From Paraburkholderia fungorum (GTDB lineage: Bacteria > Pseudomonadota > Gammaproteobacteria > Burkholderiales > Burkholderiaceae), in contig NZ_MCAS01000033.1 of assembly GCF_003610895.1 (NCBI RefSeq), positions 1-64,000 of the forward strand: a DNA stretch of 64,000 nt. The letters run 5' to 3'. The translations under genes and the position numbers were made by a program. Positions 57,394 to 64,000 of this stretch are shown here, piece by piece (position 1 is the first letter of the stretch; each line of letters opens with the position of its first letter). The notes below the pieces were generated by a model. The model saw only the letters and a program-made list of their open reading frames with translations, made no database searches and was not told the origin of the DNA.

Positions 57394-57819
57394 TCACAAC
57401 GACGTCGCACGCGCCGCTTCGGGCGGCCCTTTGAGTTCGACCATATTGCCTTCCGGGTCGAACAGATACAGCGACTGCCCAAACCCATCCGCGCCGTAGC
57501 GCACAGCCGGCTCGCCAGGCTGCGCGCCGTGTTCGGCCAGATGCGCCTTGAGCGCCTCGGCGTCGAACGGCTCAACGCGCAAACACAGGTGGTCCATATT
57601 CCGCCCCGCACCCGGCACACCGTTGCCGGGATGATCGAGCTTGGCGCCGACCTGCAACAGGTCGATCAGCGAACGCCCCGCACGCAATTGCGTCAGACCC
57701 AGATCGAGCTGCTCCTTTTCGATGCTGCAACCGAGCACGCCGCAATAAAAGCGCGTCATCTCCGGAACGTTCGACGCCCGAATGACAATGTGATCGATCT
57801 CGCGAATGTGGATTTTCAT
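57394..57819 (-). CDS. VOC-fold (glyoxalase-like) protein
   Basis: 141 residues with two beta-alpha-beta-beta-beta units. Likely metal ligands are His10 (EIDHIVIRASNV) and a Glu near the C-terminus (FDPEGNMVELKG). VOC members include glyoxalases, dioxygenases and resistance proteins; the substrate cannot be told. It stands alone on the minus strand, with a terminator-tailed small RNA candidate upstream. Confidence 0.85.
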   Translation of the reverse strand: MKIHIREIDHIVIRASNVPEMTRFYCGVLGCSIEKEQLDLGLTQLRAGRSLIDLLQVGAKLDHPGNGVPGAGRNMDHLCLRVEPFDAEALKAHLAEHGAQPGEPAVRYGADGFGQSLYLFDPEGNMVELKGPPEAARATSL

Positions 57820-57938
57820 GTAGAACGCCCCTTGGCTGGCTGGCAGAACGGATGAACAGCCACCAGTGTAGGAGATAGGAAGGGGCGGCGGGCGCGCTGA
57901 TCAGTCCGTATGAGGGGCAGATCAGAAGCGTACAGACG

Positions 57939-58002
57939 AAAAAAAGCCCGCTCTATGTGGAGCGGGCTGAATCCATATCAGGAGGAGACATGGAGGAGAC
58001 AA
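57939..58002 (-). ncRNA. Candidate CU-rich small RNA with twin anti-Shine-Dalgarno motifs
   Basis: A leftward transcription unit of about 64 bases. From a predicted start near 58002 it carries GTCTCCTCC twice, separated by AT (complement of 57981-58000), and ends in a terminator. The stem AGCCCGCTC (57945-57953) pairs with GAGCGGGCT (57960-57968), followed by seven U. A near-consensus promoter lies directly upstream. The unpaired UCUCCUCC stretches could pair with ribosome sites. Such CU-rich small RNAs are known in Burkholderia (for example ncS27-like), but I could not test identity. Confidence 0.7.
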
Positions 58003-58007
58003 GTACT

Positions 58008-58036
58008 AATATACACATGGGGTTGGTGCGACGCAA
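58008..58036 (-). promoter_or_regulatory. Sigma70-type promoter of the small RNA
   Basis: On the minus strand TTGCGT (58036-58031) and TATATT (58013-58008) are separated by exactly 17 bases. The predicted start is near 58002. Confidence 0.65.
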
Positions 58037-58214
58037 TAACTTTTTAAGGGAAAACCCGATATCGTGCCAAATTGTCGCAGTTTGAGGCGAAACGAGCGCC
58101 TGGCGGGCGTCCGGCACCTACGAGGAAGTGCAATGACAGAGCAAGAACCGGAGCGTAGTGTGTCCGCATGCGGCCTACATTGGTGAGCATCGACAGCACC
58201 TTTCCGGGACCATC

Positions 58215-59411
58215 ATGAACCCCACCGTTCACAGCAAGCGTACCGATACCGGCAGCGAAACCACCACCGGCGACAGCCGCTGGGACACCGACGCCGAGCG
58301 TTGGGACGCCGTCACTCGCCGCGCGCCGCAGGCCGACGGCGCGTTCTTCTACGCCGTCAAGACGACGGGCGTGTTCTGCCGCCCGTCATGCGCGTCACGC
58401 CAGCCGCGTCGCGAAAATGTCGCTTTCTTCACCGACGCCAACGCGGCACGCGCCGCGGGTTATCGCGATTGCAAGCGTTGCCAGCCCGGCGGGCTGCCGC
58501 GCGAACTGGAAATCGTCAATCGCGCGTGCGCCGCGCTGGATGCCGATCCGCAGCAACGGCTCACGCTCGCGCAATTGAGCGACGCCGTACACGTCAGCCC
58601 ATTTCACTTGCAGCGTCTGTTCAAGCGCGTGGTGGGCGTGTCGCCGCGTCAATATCAGGCCGCACAGCGCGGCGCCGCGTTGCGCGATGCACTGCAAAGC
58701 GGGTCGGATGTGACGCGCGCCACGCTCGACGCCGGCTTCGGCTCGCCTTCGCGAATGTACGACAGCGCTTCGGCGGAATTGGGCATGGCGCCGTCCGCGT
58801 TCCGCCGCAAGGGCGCGGGCCTCACCGTGCGCTACGCCAGCGCACCGACCTCGCTCGGGTTCGTGCTGGTTGCCGCCACCGACAAAGGCATCTGCAAGAT
58901 CGGTTTCGGCGACGATGCCGCGACACTCGCCGGCGATCTGCGCGGCGAGTTCGCCAACGCCGAGCTGGTCGAAGACGCAACGCGGCTCGCCCCGTTCATC
59001 GCCCAGATCGACGCCTATCTGCGCGGCACGCGGCAGGATTTCGAACTGCCGCTGGATATCGCCGCCACCGCGTTCCGGCAACGGGTATGGGACGCGCTGC
59101 GGCGCATTCCCTACGGTGAAACGCGCAGCTATTCGGAGATCGCGGAAGCGGTCGGCTCACCCCGCGCCGTGCGCGCGGTGGCGAGCGCGTGCGCGACGAA
59201 TCCGGTCGCTCTGGCGATTCCCTGCCATCGCGTGGTGCAAAAGGGCGGGGCGCTCGCGGGTTATCGCTGGGGTCTGCCGCGCAAGGCCGCACTGCTCGAT
59301 AACGAAGCCCGGCACGCCGGCGACGTTTCGCTCGATGAACCCAAACAACGCCGCGAACGCGCGGCCGCTATTGTCACCACTGCCACTACTAAACTGGACC
59401 ACGCCGCGTGA
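58215..59411 (+). CDS. ada: Bifunctional Ada: methylphosphotriester and O6-methylguanine repair, transcription factor
   Basis: 398 residues. The N-terminal Ada domain has zinc Cys55, 59, 86 and 89 (VFCRPSC, DCKRC), followed by an AraC-type HTH (about 120-200) and a methyltransferase domain with the active site PCHRV (Cys337). Methylation at the N-terminal Cys turns Ada into an activator of the ada-alkA operon. The ATG at 58215 follows GGGA; a longer upstream frame is rejected. Its stop overlaps alkA (GTGA). Confidence 0.95.
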   Translation: MNPTVHSKRTDTGSETTTGDSRWDTDAERWDAVTRRAPQADGAFFYAVKTTGVFCRPSCASRQPRRENVAFFTDANAARAAGYRDCKRCQPGGLPRELEIVNRACAALDADPQQRLTLAQLSDAVHVSPFHLQRLFKRVVGVSPRQYQAAQRGAALRDALQSGSDVTRATLDAGFGSPSRMYDSASAELGMAPSAFRRKGAGLTVRYASAPTSLGFVLVAATDKGICKIGFGDDAATLAGDLRGEFANAELVEDATRLAPFIAQIDAYLRGTRQDFELPLDIAATAFRQRVWDALRRIPYGETRSYSEIAEAVGSPRAVRAVASACATNPVALAIPCHRVVQKGGALAGYRWGLPRKAALLDNEARHAGDVSLDEPKQRRERAAAIVTTATTKLDHAA

Positions 59412-60325
59412 GCACGCTTGACGATGTTGCAACACTCGAACTGCCCTTCAAACCTCCCTTCGACTGGCCGCGTCTGCTGCGCTTTTTCGGCGGACGCGCA
59501 ACCCCCGGCGTTGAAGCGGTCGAAGACGGCGCCTATCGCCGCGCGATCGACTGGGCCGGCGATAGTGGCACGCTGACGGTACGCCTGCATCCGCGCAAGC
59601 GCTGTATCGTCGCGAACATCGAAGGCCCGGCGAGCCGTCATGCCGACGCGCTCGCCGCGCCGATCTCGAGGATGTTCGATCTGCGCGCCGATCCGAAGAA
59701 GATCGGCCGCGAACTGGCCGCCGACCCATGGCTCGCGCCGTTGATCGAGGCCGTGCCCGGTCTGCGCGTGCCGGGCGCATGGTCGGGCTTCGAGCTGGTG
59801 GTGCGCGCCATCGTCGGGCAGCAGGTCAGCGTGAAGGCGGCGACCACCATCATCGGACGATTGGTGCAACGGGCCGGCGAGCGCATCGAGGGTCATCCGT
59901 ATGAGCACACTGCGTGGCGTTTTCCAACGCCCGCCGCACTCGCCGCGGTCGATCTGGAAAAAATCGGCATGCCGGGTAAACGCGTAGCCGCGTTGCAAGG
60001 CTTCGCCCACGCCGTGGCGTCGGGCGACGTGCCGCTCGACAGCAGCGTCGCGGATGCCGACAGCCTGCGCGCGGCGTTGCTCGCACTGCCTGGGATCGGT
60101 CCATGGACGGTCGAGTACGTGGCGATGCGCGCATGGCGTGACGCGGACGCCTGGCCCGCATGGGACCTCGTGCTGATGCAGTCGATCTGCGCGCGCGACC
60201 CGTCGCTGGTGCGGCCCACGCAGCAACGCACGCGCACCGACGCCTGGCGGCCGTGGCGCGCGTATGCGGCGATGCATCTGTGGAACGAAGTGGCGGACCG
60301 GGCCGGGGCCGCGCGCGGCGGCTGA
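59408..60325 (+). CDS. alkA: DNA-3-methyladenine glycosylase II
   Basis: 305 residues. The helix-hairpin-helix reads LPGIGPWTVEYVAMRA followed by the GPD region with the catalytic Asp in AWPAWDL. The N-terminal AlkA-N domain is about residues 1-110. It removes alkylated bases in base-excision repair. The GTG start overlaps the ada stop as GTGA, so the two are co-translated. Confidence 0.93.
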   Translation: MSTLDDVATLELPFKPPFDWPRLLRFFGGRATPGVEAVEDGAYRRAIDWAGDSGTLTVRLHPRKRCIVANIEGPASRHADALAAPISRMFDLRADPKKIGRELAADPWLAPLIEAVPGLRVPGAWSGFELVVRAIVGQQVSVKAATTIIGRLVQRAGERIEGHPYEHTAWRFPTPAALAAVDLEKIGMPGKRVAALQGFAHAVASGDVPLDSSVADADSLRAALLALPGIGPWTVEYVAMRAWRDADAWPAWDLVLMQSICARDPSLVRPTQQRTRTDAWRPWRAYAAMHLWNEVADRAGAARGG

Positions 60326-60561
60326 ACCCCGTGTGGCTATCGGACGCGTGCAGGGTAGTGGGGTGCAGGGCGAGCCATTTGTCCTGAAATTAGGCCAGGT
60401 TGTGTCGCCTGGAGGCCCGCCGAAGCGGCCTCAAGCAGCCGTTCTGGCGAGATGTTAAAGTGCCCGCTACCCGAAAATTCCGCCGAACGTTGTCAACCGC
60501 GCAGTGCTGCACGTAAGCAGTGCAGCGGCACATGGCGGCCGACAACGCCCGACACGCATCA

Positions 60562-62178
60562 ATGCCAAACACGACACCTTCCCGTACCAACGGCGCGTTA
60601 GCGCAGCGCCTCTCCCTGCTGACCTCGGGTCCGCAGCGCGACGCGCTGATACGCGGCCTGCGCGGCATCGAAAAGGAAAGCCTGCGCGTCACGCACGACG
60701 GCGAGCTTGCCATGACGCCGCATGCGCGCGCGCTCGGTTCGGCGCTTACGCACCCGTCGCTCACCACCGACTATTCCGAGGCGTTGCTCGAACTGATTAC
60801 GCCGGCCGAGCACGACGTCGCGCTCACGCTCGAGAAGCTCGATACGCTGCATCGTTTCGTCTACGCCGAACTCGGCGACGAGATCCTGTGGAATAACTCG
60901 ATGCCGGGCCTGCTGCCAGACACGGACGAAGGCATTCCGATCGCGCACTACGGCACCTCGAATATCGGCAAACTGAAGTACGTGTACCGCATTGGCCTCG
61001 CGCTCCGTTACGGCCGCACCATGCAGTGCATTGCGGGCATCCACTACAACTATTCGCTGAACGAAGAAGTGTGGCGGACCTTGCATGCGGACCAGCAATC
61101 CACGGCAAACGCCGTCGATTTCCAGTCCGACCGCTACCTCGCGCTGATCCGCAATTTCCGCCGCACCAACTGGCTGCTGATGTACCTGTTCGGCGCGTCG
61201 CCGGCACTGGATCGCCGCTTCTTGCGCGATCGCCAGCACACGCTCGAAACGTTCGACGCCGACACGCTGTATCGCCCGTATGCGACCAGCTTGCGCATGA
61301 GCGATCTCGGCTACTCGAACACCACCGCACAAGCCGCGCTGCACGCCGACTACGACACGCTGCCGGGCTACCTCGACGCGCTCGCGAAGGCCGTGAGCCA
61401 GCCGTATCCCGCGTATGAAGCGATTGGTACACAGCGCGACGGTGAGTGGGTGCAGATCAATACGAACGTGCTGCAGATCGAAAACGAGTTCTATTCGACG
61501 ATCCGCCCAAAGCGCGTCACGTATCCGGGCGAGCGTCCGCTGCATGCACTGGCCGCGCGCGGCGTGCAGTACGTCGAAGTGCGCTGTATGGACATCGATC
61601 CATTTGAGCCGACCGGTATATCGCTGGAGACGTCGCGTTTCCTCGATGCTTACCTGCTGGTCTGCGCGCTCGACGACAGCGCGCCACTGCCGCCGGACGC
61701 CTATGCGGAGGCGAATCAGAATTTCGGCCGCGTGACGATGGAGGGCCGCAAACCGGGCCTCGAACTGACGCGCGACGGCAGCCCGATCGCAATGACGGAT
61801 TGGGCGAACGAACTGTTCGTCCAGATCGACGCTGCGGCCGCGACGCTCGACGCATTGCACGGCGGCGACGCACATGCCCGCGCCGTCGCGGTTCAGCGCG
61901 CGAAACTGGCGGATGCTTCGCTGACGCCGTCAGCGCGCGTGCTGCAGACCATGCGCGACAAGCAGCAAAGCTTCCTCGCGTTCGGCCTCGAACAGAGTGA
62001 AGCGCACGCTGCCTATTTCCGCTCACGTCCGCTGGACGCCGCGCAGACCAGGGAATTCGCCGACCTTGCCGTGCAATCGCTTGCCGAGCAGGCCAAACTG
62101 GAACGGGAAGAGGTCGGTTCATTCGACGCATTTGTCGCAGCGTACCGGGCGTACACACTGAACCGGTTTAGCGTCTGA
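60562..62178 (+). CDS. gshA: Glutamate-cysteine ligase
   Basis: 538 residues of the type 1 GshA family ([38 protein letters not shown], and [14 protein letters not shown]). It makes gamma-glutamylcysteine, the first step of glutathione synthesis. The ATG at 60562 gives [20 protein letters not shown]; in-frame starts at 60520 (GTG) and 60532 (ATG) would add up to 14 residues. It is followed by terminator hairpins. Confidence 0.93.
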   Translation: MPNTTPSRTNGALAQRLSLLTSGPQRDALIRGLRGIEKESLRVTHDGELAMTPHARALGSALTHPSLTTDYSEALLELITPAEHDVALTLEKLDTLHRFVYAELGDEILWNNSMPGLLPDTDEGIPIAHYGTSNIGKLKYVYRIGLALRYGRTMQCIAGIHYNYSLNEEVWRTLHADQQSTANAVDFQSDRYLALIRNFRRTNWLLMYLFGASPALDRRFLRDRQHTLETFDADTLYRPYATSLRMSDLGYSNTTAQAALHADYDTLPGYLDALAKAVSQPYPAYEAIGTQRDGEWVQINTNVLQIENEFYSTIRPKRVTYPGERPLHALAARGVQYVEVRCMDIDPFEPTGISLETSRFLDAYLLVCALDDSAPLPPDAYAEANQNFGRVTMEGRKPGLELTRDGSPIAMTDWANELFVQIDAAAATLDALHGGDAHARAVAVQRAKLADASLTPSARVLQTMRDKQQSFLAFGLEQSEAHAAYFRSRPLDAAQTREFADLAVQSLAEQAKLEREEVGSFDAFVAAYRAYTLNRFSV

Positions 62179-62218
62179 GCGACAAGCAGACAGCATCAAA
62201 AAACGGCCCCGCGCCCAT

Positions 62219-62248
62219 GCCGTTCAGTCAACGCTGAACGGCATTTTC
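62219..62248 (+). terminator. Rho-independent terminator after gshA
   Basis: GCCGTTCAG (62219-62227) pairs perfectly with CTGAACGGC (62234-62242), followed by ATTTTC. A second short stem, CGGCC...GGCCG with TTTT, follows at about 62266-62285. Confidence 0.75.
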
Positions 62249-62446
62249 ATTTGTGACATGGAAAACGGCCTCCCGGGCCGCTTTTCAATTGCGCACAGGT
62301 AACGTCTACGCGCAGCGACGCTAGCGCCCTGTTCATGCCGGCAAAATCTCCCCACGTCATGACGATTCGCTGACGCGTATGAAACACCTTGTCAGGAAAG
62401 CGGTCCAACTTTCACGACCCGCTCCGGAGAGGGAGGCTTGAACGTG

Positions 62447-62938
62447 ATGAAAAAGGATCTGTTGGCCGCGCTGTGCCTGATGGCGGTGGCGGGATGTTCG
62501 ACGCAGGGGCAGGTTGATCCGGACGTTATGCAGATTGCGACCACGCCGTTGACGTGTTCGACCAAGGCCGAGTGTGATGTCTGGTGGCAGCGCGCGCAGA
62601 CGTGGGTAGCGGGTCATTCGAAGTACAAGATCGAATCCGCGACGGACACATTGATCCAGACTGCCGGTCCGGACGGCGGCAAACGTGCGCTCGCGTACCA
62701 GATAACGCGCACACAGAACCCGGACGGCACGGCAACGATTGGTTTCGCGGCGCATTGCGACGGATCGATGGGCTGCAAGCCGAACCCATGGGAAGCGGGC
62801 GCCGATTTCAAGGAATACGTACGAGGCACTACAACGGGCACGCCGCAAAGCGGCGAAAAACCATCGCAGCCTGGACCAACGGCGATGCACCCGGACGCAC
62901 CGGGACAATCGATCCAGGGGGACGCAGTAACGCAATAA
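62447..62938 (+). CDS. Predicted lipoprotein
   Basis: 163 residues. The signal MKKDLLAALCLMAVAGCSTQG ends in a lipobox AGC, so Cys17 should be lipidated. The mature part has three more cysteines and a VWWQRAQTWVAGHSKYKIES segment; the C-terminal 45 residues are low-complexity Pro/Gly/Gln. GGGAGG is ten bases before the ATG at 62447 and seven before a GTG at 62444. Function unknown. Confidence 0.85.
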   Translation: MKKDLLAALCLMAVAGCSTQGQVDPDVMQIATTPLTCSTKAECDVWWQRAQTWVAGHSKYKIESATDTLIQTAGPDGGKRALAYQITRTQNPDGTATIGFAAHCDGSMGCKPNPWEAGADFKEYVRGTTTGTPQSGEKPSQPGPTAMHPDAPGQSIQGDAVTQ

Positions 62939-62985
62939 GGGAAAGAAAACGCTCACGTAGAAACCGCGAAGAAGCTACGAGCGCG

Positions 62986-63020
62986 ACACCACTCGCGGCA
63001 AAAACCGCAGCGAGTGGTGT
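62986..63020. terminator. Hairpin after the lipoprotein gene
   Basis: ACACCACTCGC and GCGAGTGGTGT pair perfectly around a 13-base loop that itself contains GCGG/CCGC. There is no T run. Confidence 0.5.
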
Positions 63021-63119
63021 GAAGACCCAGGCATCGGCGCGCGCAGCGCCGCCGGAGGCATGACGGCCTTGTCACCAGAGCGGAGTGTGCGAGAACACGG
63101 ATTCCAGATGCACCACTAC

Positions 63120-63240
63120 CGCAACTGTGCGGGGGACCCACTTAAGAGCTGGCGGTGTGAGCCGCTTTCTTTGCTTATCTTTCTTTGCGGCGGCAAAGAA
63201 AGTAAGTGCCGCCCCGCACAGGGGCAACACTAATAATCCA
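63120..63240. repeat. Candidate interspersed repeat element
   Basis: Includes the perfect palindrome CTTTCTTTGC-GGCG-GCAAAGAAAG at 63179-63202 and flanking GCGGCTCACACCGCCAG-type sequence (minus strand). I recall this block as recurring between genes in Burkholderia genomes. Only one copy lies in this window, so its repetitive nature is from memory. Confidence 0.45.
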
Positions 63241-63285
63241 ATAACACAACAAGGAAAGGCCAACGCCGTAGGCAAAAAACCCACA

Positions 63286-64000
63286 TCAATGCCCCATAGA
63301 AGGCCCAACCCCTTTACGGGGTTTAGTCACCCAAACAAGCACAGCCAACACCAGAAACCCCGCACACGAAATCCGAAAAAAATCGTTAGTGGCCATCATA
63401 TAAGCCTGCGCGGTCACGACCTGATTCAACTGAGCGGTGAGGCTATCTCCAGAAAGCCCGATACCAGCCAGCGCATTGGTATAAGCATTGGTATTAGCCG
63501 AATAGACGCTCACCGAATCGGTCAACATCGCATGATGATAGATCGTGTCATTTTCCCAATAAGTCGTACTAACAGCCGTCCCAATCGCCCCCGACAGAGT
63601 CCGAAAGAAGTTGGACAATCCAGAAGCACTGGCAAGCCGCTCATCCGACACACTGGACAGCGTAATGGTCGTCATCGGCACAAAGAAGCAGGCAACGCCA
63701 ATACCTTGCACCAACCGCGGCCAGATCACATGATTGAACGGCACATCGAGCGTAAAGGTCGAGTTCCAGAACGACACGAATGCAAACACGACGAACGCAA
63801 AACTCGCCACCATGCGCAGATTCAATCGATGCATATTCCTGCCGATCATCGGCGACAGAAACAGCGCAAGAATACCGACGGGCGCCGTCGCGAGGCCGGC
63901 AATCCCCGCGGTGTAGCCCATCACCGTCTGCAACCACAGCGGGAAAATCACCACCGACCCGAAGAACGCCATAAACCCGAACGAAATAATCACCACGCCG
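63286..64000 (-). CDS. DHA2-type MFS exporter, C-terminal part (N-terminus beyond window)
   Basis: At least 238 residues of a major-facilitator transporter in the EmrB/QacA style. About six membrane segments are visible, with FFVPMTTITLSSVSDERLASASGL and SNFFRTLSGAIGTAVSTT, motifs of 14-helix drug exporters. The frame continues past the right edge, so the first half is missing. The C-terminus reads WVTKPRKGVGPSMGH. Confidence 0.88.
   Translation of the reverse strand, partial: GVVIISFGFMAFFGSVVIFPLWLQTVMGYTAGIAGLATAPVGILALFLSPMIGRNMHRLNLRMVASFAFVVFAFVSFWNSTFTLDVPFNHVIWPRLVQGIGVACFFVPMTTITLSSVSDERLASASGLSNFFRTLSGAIGTAVSTTYWENDTIYHHAMLTDSVSVYSANTNAYTNALAGIGLSGDSLTAQLNQVVTAQAYMMATNDFFRISCAGFLVLAVLVWVTKPRKGVGPSMGH

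Larger units (their letters stand above)
62939..63285. other. Gene-free region with inverted repeats
   Basis: Contains an 11-base inverted repeat (62986-62996 with 63010-63020) after the lipoprotein gene and a second block at about 63120-63240 that resembles a repetitive Burkholderia intergenic element (see separate entry). Open frames here look like antisense artefacts. Confidence 0.5.

Noticed and set aside
57990-58085. A 31-codon plus-strand frame with an excellent ribosome site (GGAGGAG)
   Set aside because: The purine-rich run is the complement of the small RNA's CU repeats; the promoter and terminator both point the other way.
63072-63308. A 78-codon minus-strand frame after the MFS gene
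   Set aside because: It lies in the candidate repetitive element and has no start context.

Overview
The window looks like the origin-proximal part of the main chromosome of a Paraburkholderia/Burkholderia species. I infer this from high GC, the dnaA-dnaN-gyrB / rpmH-rnpA-yidD-yidC-mnmE layout, Burkholderia-type protein sequences and a VgrG-linked type VI secretion module. No rRNA or tRNA gene and no CRISPR array was seen. Transcription diverges from about 27.2-27.5 kb: nearly every gene to the left is on the minus strand and most genes to the right, up to the arabinose cluster, are on the plus strand. This agrees with a replication origin between dnaA and rpmH, where one perfect DnaA box is present.

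Layout: (1) 0-6.7 kb, a minus-strand T6SS cargo module: VgrG, a Tle3-type phospholipase, its Tla3-type adaptor and the start of a PAAR protein cut by the window edge. (2) 7.4-21.2 kb, an accessory defence-like island: a SymE-type toxin, an unrecognised cytosolic/membrane gene pair, and a long operon encoding a RhuM-like antitoxin plus Doc toxin, HsdM, HsdS, a DUF262/DUF1524 (GmrSD-like) protein, HsdR and a YgjP-like metallopeptidase. (3) 21.6-32.5 kb, the replication and ribosome core: gyrB, dnaN, dnaA, rpmH, rnpA, yidD, yidC, an XRE regulator and mnmE. (4) 32.6-35.3 kb, a small integrated segment with an SOS-type dinD (perfect LexA box) and a P4-type integrase that has lost its catalytic tyrosine. 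(5) 36.4-45.3 kb, a complete wspABCDEFR surface-sensing pathway making cyclic-di-GMP. (6) 45.4-48 kb, a HIT protein, spermidine acetyltransferase SpeG and small envelope proteins. (7) 48.1-56.6 kb, an L-arabinose uptake and oxidation cluster: AraFGH transporter, arabinonate dehydratase, an aldehyde dehydrogenase-fold protein and a GbpR-like LysR regulator. (8) 56.7-64 kb, YaeQ, a VOC protein, a candidate CU-rich small RNA, ada-alkA alkylation repair, gshA, a lipoprotein and the C-terminal part of a DHA2-type MFS exporter.

How the parts work together: the T6SS operon supplies spike, toxin, loader and tip. The island couples restriction, modification and toxin-antitoxin genes in overlapping frames. 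Wsp is a closed circuit from receptor WspA through WspE to the diguanylate cyclase WspR, with adaptation enzymes WspC and WspF. The arabinose genes import the sugar and carry out part of the non-phosphorylating route to 2-oxoglutarate; the dehydrogenase, lactonase and second dehydratase are not in the window.

The most unusual observations are the aldehyde dehydrogenase lacking both its catalytic Cys and its oxyanion Asn, the tyrosine-less integrase, the twin anti-Shine-Dalgarno small RNA at about 57.94-58.00 kb, the composite restriction operon, and the unassigned two-gene pair at 7.9-9.5 kb.
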